From an uncultured Lachnospiraceae bacterium (GTDB lineage: Bacteria > Bacillota > Clostridia > Lachnospirales > Lachnospiraceae): a DNA stretch of 56,906 bases. The notes beneath the pieces were generated by a model that saw only the letters and a list, made by a program, of their open reading frames with translations, was not told the origin of the DNA and made no database searches. Position numbers and translations under genes: made by a program. Positions 15,886-24,062 of this stretch are shown here, in pieces (positions within the stretch are counted from its first letter, which is position 1; every line of letters starts with the position of its first letter). The DNA lies in assembly GCA_910577645.1 (NCBI GenBank), contig CAJTOL010000009.1:1-56906 (forward strand), written 5' to 3'.

Positions 15886-16767
15886 ATGAGCTTTCTGTCC
15901 TATCTAATCAGCGGAATCAGCCTGGGAAGTGTATATGCAATTATTGCGCTGGGCTACACGATGGTTTATGGCATTGCAAAGATGCTGAACTTTGCCCATG
16001 GTGATATTATCATGGTGGGCGGATATATGGTATTTATTGTAGTCAGCACCATGGGCATGCCTCCGGCAGCCGGTATCCTGACAGCAGTAGTAGTATGTAC
16101 CTTATTAGGTGTGACGGTTGAGAGGATAGCGTACAAGCCTCTCCGCGGCGCCTCCCCTCTGGCTGTACTGATTACGGCAATCGGCGTCAGCTACCTGCTT
16201 CAGAATCTGGCCCTGCTTTTATGGGGAGCGGACACCAAAGCCTTTACCTCCGTGGTGGCCATAGAACCCCTTCGCCTGGCGGAAGGGCAGCTTATGATTA
16301 CCGGTGAGACCATTGTTACCATTACTACCTGCATTGTGGTTATGGTAACCTTAACCGCCTTTATCAACAAGACCAAAACCGGCCAGGCCATGCTTGCCGT
16401 GTCTGAAGATAAAGGAGCGGCTACTCTTATGGGCATCAATGTAAACCGTACCATTGCGATTACCTTTGCAATTGGTTCCGCCCTGGCAGCAGTGGCAGGA
16501 GTGCTCCTTTGTTCCGCCTACCCGTCCCTGACTCCTTATACCGGCGCCATGCCCGGCATTAAAGCTTTTGTGGCGGCAGTATTTGGCGGTATCGGTTCCA
16601 TTCCCGGCGCTATGATCGGCGGTATCCTGCTGGGGGTAATTGAGAACCTTTCCAAGGCATACATCTCATCCCAGCTTTCGGATGCGATTGTATTCTCTGT
16701 CCTGATTATTGTCCTTCTGGTACGTCCTACCGGCATTATGGGCAAAAAGATCAGCGAAAAAGTCTGA
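15886..16767 (+). CDS. livH: Branched-chain amino-acid ABC transporter permease LivH
   Basis: A 293-residue inner-membrane permease with about eight transmembrane helices. Family segments are GSVYAIIALGYTMVYGIAKMLNFAHGD at the start and the cytoplasmic EAA-like loop GQAMLAVSEDKGAATLMGINVNRT, which contacts the ATPases. It pairs with LivM. AGAGGTG precedes ATG 15886; the gap to livM is 17 nt. Confidence 0.94.
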   Translation: MSFLSYLISGISLGSVYAIIALGYTMVYGIAKMLNFAHGDIIMVGGYMVFIVVSTMGMPPAAGILTAVVVCTLLGVTVERIAYKPLRGASPLAVLITAIGVSYLLQNLALLLWGADTKAFTSVVAIEPLRLAEGQLMITGETIVTITTCIVVMVTLTAFINKTKTGQAMLAVSEDKGAATLMGINVNRTIAITFAIGSALAAVAGVLLCSAYPSLTPYTGAMPGIKAFVAAVFGGIGSIPGAMIGGILLGVIENLSKAYISSQLSDAIVFSVLIIVLLVRPTGIMGKKISEKV

Positions 16768-16784
16768 TGGAGGTAGAATAAGCA

Positions 16785-17855
16785 ATGAAAAACAAAAGAT
16801 CCATAAAAGACCTCCTGAAAGGCAGCGGTGTAACCTATGGGATGGTAATCTTAGCCTATGTCCTGGTAGAGATTGCCCTAAAGACCGGTAATATATCCAG
16901 TCTGATGCAGGGATTGCTAGTTCCCTTATGTATCTACTCTATTTTGGCGGTATCCTTAAATCTTGTGGTGGGAATATCCGGCGAGCTGAGCCTGGGACAT
17001 GCAGGCTTTATGTGTGTGGGAGCTTTTTCCGGCGCCTTATTTTCCAAGGCTTTAAAAGGCATGATTAACCCTACCGTCAGCCTGATTATTGCGATTATTA
17101 TTGGCGCGGCGGTGGCGGCAGTATTTGGAATTTTAATCGGAATCCCTGTTCTGCGCCTTCGGGGGGATTATCTGGCAATTGTAACCCTGGCTTTTGGGGA
17201 AATTATTAAAAATATTATCAACGCCATCTACTTGGGTGTGGATTCCTCCGGTATCCATTTTTCCATGAAGAGCGAAGTAGCGTTAAAATTAGATGCAGAA
17301 GGCACGGTGCTGATTAAAGGCGCCCAGGGAATTACCGGCACGCCTCAGGCATCCACTTTTACCATTGGTGTGATTTTATTGCTCATTACTCTGTTTATTG
17401 TCATAAACCTGGTAAATTCCCGGACCGGCCGGGCCATTATGGCTATCCGCGACAATCGGATCGCGGCAGAATCCATCGGCCTTCCCATTACCAAATATAA
17501 ACTGCTGGCATTTACCGTATCCGCTGCGCTGGCAGGAGTTGCAGGGGTTCTCTATGCCCACAACCTGACCACCCTGGCGGCCCTTCCCAAAAACTTTGGA
17601 TATAACCAGTCTATCATGATCCTGGTATTCGTAGTGCTGGGCGGCATCGGCAATGTCCGCGGATCGGTTATCGCAGCCGTAGTTCTGACCCTGCTTCCCG
17701 AGCTTCTGCGAGGCCTTAACAACTACCGTATGCTGATTTACGCCATCGTGCTGATTGCCATGATGCTGTTTAATTCCAGCCCCAAGGCCATTGAACTGCG
17801 GGAACGTTTTGCAGATTCCTTTAAGAAAAAGACCGCTAAAAAGGAGGTAGCATAA
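16785..17855 (+). CDS. livM: Branched-chain amino-acid ABC transporter permease LivM
   Basis: A 356-residue second permease subunit with about nine to ten hydrophobic helices. It has LNLVVGISGELSLGHAGFM, GDYLAIVTLAFGEI and the ATPase-contact loop SRTGRAIMAIRDNRIAAESIG. Its C-terminus is lysine-rich and cytoplasmic. It is separated from livG by a single base. Confidence 0.94.
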   Translation: MKNKRSIKDLLKGSGVTYGMVILAYVLVEIALKTGNISSLMQGLLVPLCIYSILAVSLNLVVGISGELSLGHAGFMCVGAFSGALFSKALKGMINPTVSLIIAIIIGAAVAAVFGILIGIPVLRLRGDYLAIVTLAFGEIIKNIINAIYLGVDSSGIHFSMKSEVALKLDAEGTVLIKGAQGITGTPQASTFTIGVILLLITLFIVINLVNSRTGRAIMAIRDNRIAAESIGLPITKYKLLAFTVSAALAGVAGVLYAHNLTTLAALPKNFGYNQSIMILVFVVLGGIGNVRGSVIAAVVLTLLPELLRGLNNYRMLIYAIVLIAMMLFNSSPKAIELRERFADSFKKKTAKKEVA

Positions 17856-17856
17856 C

Positions 17857-18621
17857 ATGGCAGCACCTATGCTGGAAGTAAAAAGTTTAAGCATCTCCTT
17901 TGGAGGTTTAAAAGCGGTAGACAGCTTTGACGTCACCATTGATAAGGGGCAGCTCTATGGCCTTATCGGCCCCAATGGCGCCGGAAAAACCACAATTTTT
18001 AACTTGCTTACAGGAGTGTATAAGCCGGATACCGGAAGTATTGTCCTGGACGGCAAAAATATTACCGGCAAAAAGACCACTGAAATTAACCAGTGCGGCA
18101 TTGCCCGTACCTTCCAGAATATTCGTCTGTTTAAAGATTTAACGGTTCTGGACAATGTAAAAGCCGGCCTCCATAACAGTCATCCTTATTCCACCCTGAC
18201 CGGTATTTTCCGCCTGCCTAAATATTATAAGGTGGAAAAGGAAATGAATGAGAAGGCTATGAAGCTTTTAAAAGTGTTTGATTTAGATAAAGAATCCCAT
18301 TACAAAGCTTCCAACCTTCCCTACGGAAAGCAGAGAAAACTGGAGATTGCAAGAGCTCTGGCCACGGATCCCAAACTGCTTTTACTGGACGAACCGGCAG
18401 CAGGAATGAACCCCAACGAGACCGCGGAGCTGATGGATACCATCCGTTTTGTCCGCAAGGAATTTAATATGACGATTCTGCTTATTGAGCATGATATGAA
18501 GCTGGTATCCGGTATCTGTGAACGTCTGACCGTATTAAATTTCGGTCAGGTTCTGGCAAGCGGAGAGACCAGCCAGGTATTAAATAATCCTCAGGTTATT
18601 ACTGCATACCTGGGAGAGTAA
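17857..18621 (+). CDS. livG: Branched-chain amino-acid ABC transporter ATPase LivG
   Basis: A 254-residue ATP-binding subunit. It has Walker A GPNGAGKTT (38-46) and Walker B LLLLDEPAAGMNPNE, with the LivG-type signature LPYGKQRKLEIARAL in place of LSGGQ, and H-loop IEHDM. It forms a heterodimer with LivF under the LivH/LivM permease. Confidence 0.95.
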   Translation: MAAPMLEVKSLSISFGGLKAVDSFDVTIDKGQLYGLIGPNGAGKTTIFNLLTGVYKPDTGSIVLDGKNITGKKTTEINQCGIARTFQNIRLFKDLTVLDNVKAGLHNSHPYSTLTGIFRLPKYYKVEKEMNEKAMKLLKVFDLDKESHYKASNLPYGKQRKLEIARALATDPKLLLLDEPAAGMNPNETAELMDTIRFVRKEFNMTILLIEHDMKLVSGICERLTVLNFGQVLASGETSQVLNNPQVITAYLGE

Positions 18622-18634
18622 GGAGGGAATGGAT

Positions 18635-19345
18635 ATGGCAATGCTGGAAGTCAGAGACTTGGAAGTATATTACGGCGTCATCCAGGCCATTAAAGGGATT
18701 TCCTTCGATGTAAACCAGGGAGAAATTATCGCTTTAATCGGTGCAAACGGCGCGGGGAAAACTACCATCCTTCATACCGTAACCGGCCTGATCCCTTCAA
18801 AGGCAGGCCACATTACCTATGAAGGCAGGGATATCACCAAAATACAGGGCCATAAGCTGGTTCCTATGGGAATCGCCCATGTTCCGGAGGGCCGCCGGGT
18901 GTTTGCACAGCTCTCTGTACTGCAGAACTTAAAGCTGGGAGCCTTTACCAGAAATGACAAGGCGGAGATGGAAACCACCCTGGAGATAGTATATGATCGG
19001 TTCCCCAGATTAAAGGAGAGAAAGAACCAGTTAGCCGGAACCCTTTCCGGCGGCGAGCAGCAGATGCTTGCCATGGGCCGGGCCCTTATGAGCCACCCCA
19101 GGCTGATTGTAATGGATGAGCCCTCCATGGGCCTTTCTCCCATCTATGTAAATGAGATCTTCGACATTATTCAAAAGATTAACGGCGACGGCGTAACGGT
19201 TCTTTTAGTAGAGCAGAACGCAAAAAAAGCATTATCCATTGCCAATCGTGCATATGTATTAGAGACTGGCAATATTGTTTTAGGCGGAGATGCAAAAGAA
19301 TTGATGAATGATGACAGGGTCAAGAAGGCATATTTAAGCGAATAG
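18635..19345 (+). CDS. livF: Branched-chain amino-acid ABC transporter ATPase LivF
   Basis: A 236-residue ATPase with Walker A GANGAGKTT, signature LSGGEQQMLAMGRAL, Walker B LIVMDEPSMGLSP and H-loop VEQNAK, all typical of LivF. AGGAGG (18621-18626) is 8 nt from ATG 18635 but only 2 nt from the in-frame ATG at 18629, so the later start is preferred. It is the last gene of the operon. Confidence 0.94.
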   Translation: MAMLEVRDLEVYYGVIQAIKGISFDVNQGEIIALIGANGAGKTTILHTVTGLIPSKAGHITYEGRDITKIQGHKLVPMGIAHVPEGRRVFAQLSVLQNLKLGAFTRNDKAEMETTLEIVYDRFPRLKERKNQLAGTLSGGEQQMLAMGRALMSHPRLIVMDEPSMGLSPIYVNEIFDIIQKINGDGVTVLLVEQNAKKALSIANRAYVLETGNIVLGGDAKELMNDDRVKKAYLSE

Positions 19346-19356
19346 GAAATCTTTGT

Positions 19357-19387
19357 AAAAAAGCCGGGAATCTCCTGGCTTTTTTTC
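19357..19387 (+). terminator. Terminator of liv operon
   Basis: AAAAAGCC-GG pairs with CC-GGCTTTTT around GAATCT (with a G opposite T), directly followed by a T run and CAT. Confidence 0.85.
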
Positions 19388-19446
19388 ATACACTATGGTA
19401 AAATTAACCTAATAAAAATATTTTTTATAAAGGGGCGATTGGGATT

Positions 19447-19872
19447 ATGCTGCAAAAAGCAATTGAACTGGCTACGGCTGCATTAAATGGAATTACAGAA
19501 GAAAATGGCAGACCTTATATGGATCATGCCATCCGGGTTATGGACAAGATGAGCACAGAGGAAGAAAAGCTGGTTGCAGTGCTTCACGATGTGGTGGAGG
19601 ACACCGAGATGACAATTCGGGATCTGGAGTGCTACGGTTTTCCCAGAGCCGTTATGGATGCAGTGGAACAGCTTACCAAGCGGCGTGATATGACGTATTT
19701 TGACTATATCGACGATATTAGCTGCAGTGAGCTGGCTACCAAGGTAAAGATTGCGGAGATCGAGGACAATATGGACATATTCCGTGTCAATAAAATGTCC
19801 TTTCGGACTTATTCCTTAGAAGAGCGGGCCCAAAGGTCCTTAAAAATCCTCCGGCAGGCCGAAAAAGCTTAA
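19447..19872 (+). CDS. Small HD-domain protein, RelA/SpoT hydrolase-like
   Basis: A 141-residue stand-alone HD protein. His27 (MDHAIRVM), His47-Asp48 and Glu51-Asp52 in HDVVEDT match the metal-binding motifs of the (p)ppGpp hydrolase domain and MESH1. The later KIAEIEDNMDIFR corresponds to the family's LADxxxNM motif. No synthetase, TGS or ACT domain is present. It could hydrolyse (p)ppGpp, NADPH or another phosphorylated nucleotide; the substrate is not determined by sequence. It sits between livF and spoIVA with its own start region. Confidence 0.75.
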   Translation: MLQKAIELATAALNGITEENGRPYMDHAIRVMDKMSTEEEKLVAVLHDVVEDTEMTIRDLECYGFPRAVMDAVEQLTKRRDMTYFDYIDDISCSELATKVKIAEIEDNMDIFRVNKMSFRTYSLEERAQRSLKILRQAEKA

Positions 19873-19883
19873 ATTTTTCCATA

Positions 19884-19911
19884 CATATGAAAATACCTCC
19901 CTGCATATACT
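19884..19911 (+). promoter_or_regulatory. SigE-like promoter of spoIVA
   Basis: CATATGA (19884-19890), 13-bp spacer, CATATACT (19904-19911). The -10 matches the mother-cell SigE consensus CATACANT at all but one specified position, and the -35 resembles GHATATT. The same octamer CATATACT occurs in the yqfC promoter at 34420. Start of transcription would be near 19918. Confidence 0.6.
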
Positions 19912-19938
19912 GTATCAGCACAGCAAGGGGGTATTTTT
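19890..19938 (+). terminator. Hairpin terminating the HD gene and covering the spoIVA RBS
   Basis: 19890-19904 pairs with 19923-19937 (15 positions: one G-T wobble, one C-A mismatch, 18-nt loop), and the right arm ends in TTTTT. The AGGGGG of the right arm (19926-19931) is the Shine-Dalgarno of spoIVA, whose ATG is at 19939. Confidence 0.7.
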
Positions 19939-21420
19939 ATGGACAATTTTCATGTATACAAAGATATTGAAGCCAGGACAGGAGGGGATATCTACATCGG
20001 TGTGGTAGGCCCTGTCCGGACTGGAAAATCCACCTTTATCAAACGGTTTATGGAGCTTTTGGTAATCCCTAAAATGGAAGATGAAAACCAGAGAAATTTA
20101 AGCCGGGATGAGCTTCCTCAGAGCGCGGCGGGAAAGACCATTATGACTACAGAGCCTAAATTTATTCCCAAGGAGGCGGCAAAAATCCAGCTTGGAGACG
20201 GGATCCAGGCCCAGGTACGGCTCATTGACTGCGTAGGATTTATGGTAGACGGAGCTACCGGACACATTGAAAATGATGCGGAACGGATGGTAAAAACTCC
20301 CTGGTTTGACCATGAAATCCCTTTTACCAGGGCAGCGGAGATTGGCACCAGAAAAGTAATTACCGACCATTCCACCATTGGCATTGTGGTAACCACAGAC
20401 GGCTCTTTTGGGGATATTAAGCGTCCCGGATACATAAACGGGGAGAAGACTGCAGTGGAAGAATTAAAGGCAATGGGAAAGCCTTTTATCATTCTTTTAA
20501 ACTGTGAGCGCCCTTATTCAGAAGAAACCATAAGACTGGCCGGAGAGCTGGAAGCAGAATACAATGTTACGGTTATGCCGGTCAACTGCGAGCAGTTAAA
20601 GAAAGAAGACATCCATCAGATTTTAGAGAAAGTGTTAAAAGAATTTCCTGTAACGGAAATGGATTTTTACATTCCCAAATGGCTGGAGCTTCTCCCTGCT
20701 TCCCACTGGCTTAAAGAAAAGATTATTGAAAAGGCCCGGGATATGATCAAAAAGGTTACTTACATGAAGGAGGTTTCTGATGCCAGTCCCCAGCTTACCC
20801 CGGAGGAAGAGGGAAGGGGCGCCTTACGGATCCGGGAAATGAATATGGCCGACGGATCTGTTGCCATGGACATTCAGGTGGACGATAAATACTATTACCA
20901 AACCTTAAGCGATTATGTGGGAATTCCGATTTCCGGGGAATATGAGCTGATGCAGACCCTGGGAAGCCTGGCGCGGATGCAGAAAGAATATCAGAAAGTG
21001 GAAAATGCCATGAACCAGGTGCGTGTAAAAGGGTATGGGGTAGTTACCCCTGATCGGTCGGAAATTGTTCTGGATGAACCTCAGGTGATCCGCCACGGCA
21101 ACAAATACGGAATAAAGATGAAAGCCCAGGCCCCGTCTATCAATTTAATCAAGGCTCAGATTGAGACGGAGATTGCCCCCATTGTGGGAAATGAGCAGCA
21201 GGCGGAGGACTTGATTGCCTACATAAACAATAACAGCCAGATTGGAGACGGCGGTATCTGGGATACCAACATTTTCGGCAAATCCGTGGAACAGATTGTG
21301 GAGGACGGCATCCAGGCTAAAATTTCCCAGCTTACAGAGGACTGCCAGATGAAACTGCAGGATACTTTGCAGAAAATAATTAATGACAGTAACGGCGGTA
21401 TGATTTGCATAATCATATAA
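19939..21420 (+). CDS. spoIVA: Stage IV sporulation protein A, coat morphogenetic ATPase
   Basis: A 493-residue mother-cell ATPase that polymerises on the forespore surface and forms the base of the spore coat. Walker A GPVRTGKS is at 24-31; the family N-terminus is MDNFHVYKDIEARTGGDIY. The mid and C-terminal regions (VEQIVEDGIQAKISQL..) match SpoIVA, whose last residues (GGMICIII here) contact SpoVM at the membrane. Length is the family norm. It shows that the organism forms endospores. Expression is predicted from a SigE promoter inside the preceding hairpin. Confidence 0.97.
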   Translation: MDNFHVYKDIEARTGGDIYIGVVGPVRTGKSTFIKRFMELLVIPKMEDENQRNLSRDELPQSAAGKTIMTTEPKFIPKEAAKIQLGDGIQAQVRLIDCVGFMVDGATGHIENDAERMVKTPWFDHEIPFTRAAEIGTRKVITDHSTIGIVVTTDGSFGDIKRPGYINGEKTAVEELKAMGKPFIILLNCERPYSEETIRLAGELEAEYNVTVMPVNCEQLKKEDIHQILEKVLKEFPVTEMDFYIPKWLELLPASHWLKEKIIEKARDMIKKVTYMKEVSDASPQLTPEEEGRGALRIREMNMADGSVAMDIQVDDKYYYQTLSDYVGIPISGEYELMQTLGSLARMQKEYQKVENAMNQVRVKGYGVVTPDRSEIVLDEPQVIRHGNKYGIKMKAQAPSINLIKAQIETEIAPIVGNEQQAEDLIAYINNNSQIGDGGIWDTNIFGKSVEQIVEDGIQAKISQLTEDCQMKLQDTLQKIINDSNGGMICIII

Positions 21421-21517
21421 AATATGGTATAATATATAAACACTTGGCCGGATTTTTCTCAAGCCTGGTGAGAATATTGGGTTAACAGGAAAACAGACAG
21501 GGAGGTTCGCTGCACAT

Positions 21518-21543
21518 ACAGAGAATTTTCTCTGTCTATTTTT
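21518..21543 (+). terminator. Terminator of spoIVA
   Basis: ACAGAGAA (21518-21525) and TTCTCTGT (21528-21535) form an 8-bp stem with a TT loop (in practice the innermost pairs open), followed by CTATTTTT. An additional TTCTC/GAGAA stem lies at about 21455-21475. Confidence 0.7.
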
Positions 21544-21545
21544 AC

Positions 21546-21653
21546 AAGGAGGAAGAACGCTTGTGAAACGAAAGTTTCACAATTGGAATGCGTTCTGACG
21601 AATTGGCAGGTGACGCATAGCGGCACGTGCCGATACGACTGAAAGGAGGAAGA
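21546..21653 (+). repeat. Probable 97-bp insertion flanked by an 11-bp direct repeat
   Basis: AAGGAGGAAGA occurs at 21546-21556 and again at 21643-21653; the second copy is the Shine-Dalgarno of the downstream gene. The 86 nt between are hairpin-rich. TTGTGAAAC-GAAA-GTTTCACAA (21561-21582) is extended by AGAACGC/GCGTTCT (21554-21560 and 21590-21596), leaving a 7-nt bulge. A perfect palindrome CGGCACGTGCCG follows at 21621-21632. This looks like insertion of a small hairpin element with target duplication, or a duplicated ribosome binding site. Confidence 0.5.
21563..21598 (+). CDS. Possible 11-residue leader peptide
   Basis: GTG 21563 lies 10 nt after AAGGAGG (21546-21552) and opens a frame MKRKFHNWNAF ending at TGA 21596-21598. 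The start codon is inside the stem of a strong hairpin. It may be accidental, created by the inserted element. Confidence 0.2.
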   Translation: MKRKFHNWNAF

Positions 21654-21657
21654 TTCT

Positions 21658-23259
21658 ATGAAACTGACCTTTATCGGAGCCGACCACGAAGTTACCGGAA
21701 GCTGCCACTACCTGGAAGTGGGAGAAAAGAAAATTTTAGTTGACTGCGGCATGGAGCAGGGAGCCAATGTTTATGAAAATGCAGAGCTTCCTGTAAGCTA
21801 TTCCCAAATCGACTATGTGCTGCTGACCCATGCCCATATCGATCATGCCGGCCATTTGCCGCTGATTTACGCCAAGGGCTTTCGAGGCGCTGTCATTACC
21901 ACAGAAGCCACTACGGATTTGTGCGAGATTATGCTGAAAGATTCCGCTCACATCCAGGAGATGGAGGCAGAGTGGAAAAACCGGAAAGCCCGCCGGGCGG
22001 GACGTCCGGAGGAACCGCCTCTTTATGATATGAATGATGCCATCGGGATACTGAAATTATTTAAGCCTTGCCGGTATGGAGAAAAGGTAGAGTTTTGCGA
22101 CGAGTTTTCCGTCCGTTTTATAGATGCCGGCCATCTTTTGGGATCCGCTTCCATAGAGGTCTGGGCCAGAGAAGCCGGTATAGAGAAAAAATTGGTATTT
22201 TCCGGTGACATCGGGAATAAAAATAAGCCTATGATTCGAAATCCCCAGTATATCCGGGATGCAGACTACGTCCTGATGGAGTGTACTTATGGCGACCGGT
22301 ATCACAAAAGGGGAGGCGACCATATCCGTGAGCTGGCGGATATTATCCAGAACACTTTGGATAAAGGAGGGAATGTGGTAATCCCCGCCTTTGCAGTGGG
22401 AAGGACCCAGGAGCTTTTGTATTTTATCCGCAGTATTAAGGAACAGGGACTGGTAAAGGGGCACGGCCATTTTGACGTTTATGTGGACAGCCCTATGGCG
22501 GTGGAAGCCACAGAGGTTTTTAAAGAAAACGGGCTGGACTGCTATGATGAAGAAACCCAGGCTCTGGTAAGACAGGGCATTAATCCTATCGGTTTTCCCG
22601 GGCTTAAGCTTTCCATCACCAGTGACGAGTCTAAAAATATAAATTTTGATATGGAGCCAAAGGTAATTATTTCCGCTGCCGGAATGTGCGATGCAGGCCG
22701 AATCCGCCATCATTTAAAACATAACTTGTGGCGGCCGGAAAGTACCATCGTTTTTGCCGGCTACCAGGCCGAAGGCACTTTGGGACGGGCCCTGGTGGAG
22801 GGAAGAAAGACGGTAAAGATTTTCGGTGAGACTATTGATGTGGAAGCAAAGATTGTTAGTATCAGCGGCCTCAGCGGCCATGCTGACAGAGAAGGGCTTC
22901 TGGAATGGATCACTGCTTTTGAGAAAAAGCCGGATAAAGTGTTTATGGTTCATGGGGAGGATACGGTATGCACCAACTTTGCCCTGACTTTGGCAGATGA
23001 ACTGGGGATTTCTGCAGAAGCTCCTTTCTCCGGCTCCATCTTTGATCTGGCAGAAGGCCAGTGGATTCGGGAAACAGCAGGTATTCCGGTAAGCAAAGAA
23101 ACGGCTTCCAAGAGAAAGGCTTCCGGTGTATACGCCCGCCTTATTTCCGCAGGGGAGCGGCTGCTTCAGGTAATCCGCCACAACGAAGGCGGAGCCAACA
23201 AGGATTTGGCCAAGCTTGCGGATCAGATTCATGCATTATGCGACAAATGGGACAGATAG
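21658..23259 (+). CDS. Beta-CASP metallo-beta-lactamase RNase-like protein
   Basis: A 533-residue protein of the CPSF73-like metallo-beta-lactamase family. The zinc motif is THAHIDHAGHLP (about 58-69), with a later FSGDIG. The beta-CASP insert carries VVIPAFAVGRTQELLYFIRSI and PMAVEATEVF, and the RMMBL part has ISGLSGHADREGL. Such proteins are exo/endoribonucleases; bacterial members outside RNase J are poorly characterised. There is no N-terminal KH domain, unlike archaeal CPSF. AAGGAGGAAGA stands 4 nt before ATG 21658. rnhA follows 15 nt later, which suggests a two-gene RNA-degradation unit. Confidence 0.88.
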   Translation: MKLTFIGADHEVTGSCHYLEVGEKKILVDCGMEQGANVYENAELPVSYSQIDYVLLTHAHIDHAGHLPLIYAKGFRGAVITTEATTDLCEIMLKDSAHIQEMEAEWKNRKARRAGRPEEPPLYDMNDAIGILKLFKPCRYGEKVEFCDEFSVRFIDAGHLLGSASIEVWAREAGIEKKLVFSGDIGNKNKPMIRNPQYIRDADYVLMECTYGDRYHKRGGDHIRELADIIQNTLDKGGNVVIPAFAVGRTQELLYFIRSIKEQGLVKGHGHFDVYVDSPMAVEATEVFKENGLDCYDEETQALVRQGINPIGFPGLKLSITSDESKNINFDMEPKVIISAAGMCDAGRIRHHLKHNLWRPESTIVFAGYQAEGTLGRALVEGRKTVKIFGETIDVEAKIVSISGLSGHADREGLLEWITAFEKKPDKVFMVHGEDTVCTNFALTLADELGISAEAPFSGSIFDLAEGQWIRETAGIPVSKETASKRKASGVYARLISAGERLLQVIRHNEGGANKDLAKLADQIHALCDKWDR

Positions 23260-23274
23260 GAGAGACAGCAGGTT

Positions 23275-23754
23275 ATGAGCAAGGTACAGATTTATACGGA
23301 TGGATCCGCCAGAGGAAATCCTGACGGGCCGGGAGGCTATGGGGTTGTTCTTCAGTTTACAGACGGAAACGGGCAGCTTCATGAAAAAACCATGGCCGCC
23401 GGATTTGTAAAGACCACCAACAACCGGATGGAGCTTTTGGCGGCCATTATGGGGCTGGAAGCTTTAAACAGGCCCTGCCAGGTGGATCTTTACTCCGACT
23501 CCAAGTACCTGACAGACGCATTTAACCAGAGGTGGATTGAAAGCTGGGTGGCCAAAAACTGGGTGAGAGGCAAATCCGGCCCGGTTAAAAATGTAGATCT
23601 GTGGAAGCGCCTTCTAAAGGCTAAGGAAGGCCATCAGGTGAATTTTATCTGGGTAAAGGGCCATGCAGGCCATCCTCAGAATGAAAGATGCGACAAAATG
23701 GCAGTAGAAGCGGCTCTGGGAGAAAACCTTCTGGTAGATCCGGGAGTGACATAA
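23275..23754 (+). CDS. rnhA: Ribonuclease HI
   Basis: A 159-residue enzyme cleaving RNA in RNA/DNA hybrids. Catalytic residues Asp9 (YTDGSARGNP), Glu53 (NNRMELLAA) and Asp75 (LYSDSKYL), and a final Asp in NERCDKMAVEAA, are all present. The basic-handle region WVAKNWVRGKSGPVKN is retained. It complements RNase HII encoded at 6440. Confidence 0.95.
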   Translation: MSKVQIYTDGSARGNPDGPGGYGVVLQFTDGNGQLHEKTMAAGFVKTTNNRMELLAAIMGLEALNRPCQVDLYSDSKYLTDAFNQRWIESWVAKNWVRGKSGPVKNVDLWKRLLKAKEGHQVNFIWVKGHAGHPQNERCDKMAVEAALGENLLVDPGVT

Positions 23755-23785
23755 GCGCCTGCTTCTTTGCGGGTGAAAATGCCAG

Positions 23786-23902
23786 ATAGTGGTTATTTTT
23801 AGAGGGCGTGGGCATCTTCTTGTCCGGCGGGCCGGACAAGAACTTACAAGCGAGCTTGACGTCTGTTTTCCTTCTGCTTTCCACGCCCTGTGAACTATAA
23901 CA
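23786..23902. repeat. Intergenic multi-hairpin element A
   Basis: An outer stem AGGGCGTGG (23803-23811) with CCACGCCCT (23881-23889), plus ATAGT (23786-23790) with ACTAT (23894-23898), encloses two inner hairpins. These are an 11-bp perfect stem TTCTTGTCCGG with CCGGACAAGAA (23817-23842, loop CGGG) and CAAGCGAGCTTG (23847-23858). The terminal sequence resembles that of element B at 49844. The remainder of the 308-nt gap (23755-24062) holds no clear promoter or gene. Confidence 0.6.
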
Positions 23903-24062
23903 AATATTACGCAAACCTTACAATATATTACGCTTTTTGGTAGTCTATTCCCTTTCCGGAAAAAGTATGTTATGGTACTATTCAGTAGACCTGTATATGC
24001 TCCGCAGCGGACTTTTTAAACAGATTGGTTCCTGAACAAAGGGGCAAAGGAAGGGGATGTGA

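Noticed and set aside
15801..16004. 67-codon frame overlapping the livJ-livH hairpin and livH
   Set aside because: It is out of frame with livH and basic/cysteine-rich without any motif; it is a shadow of livH.
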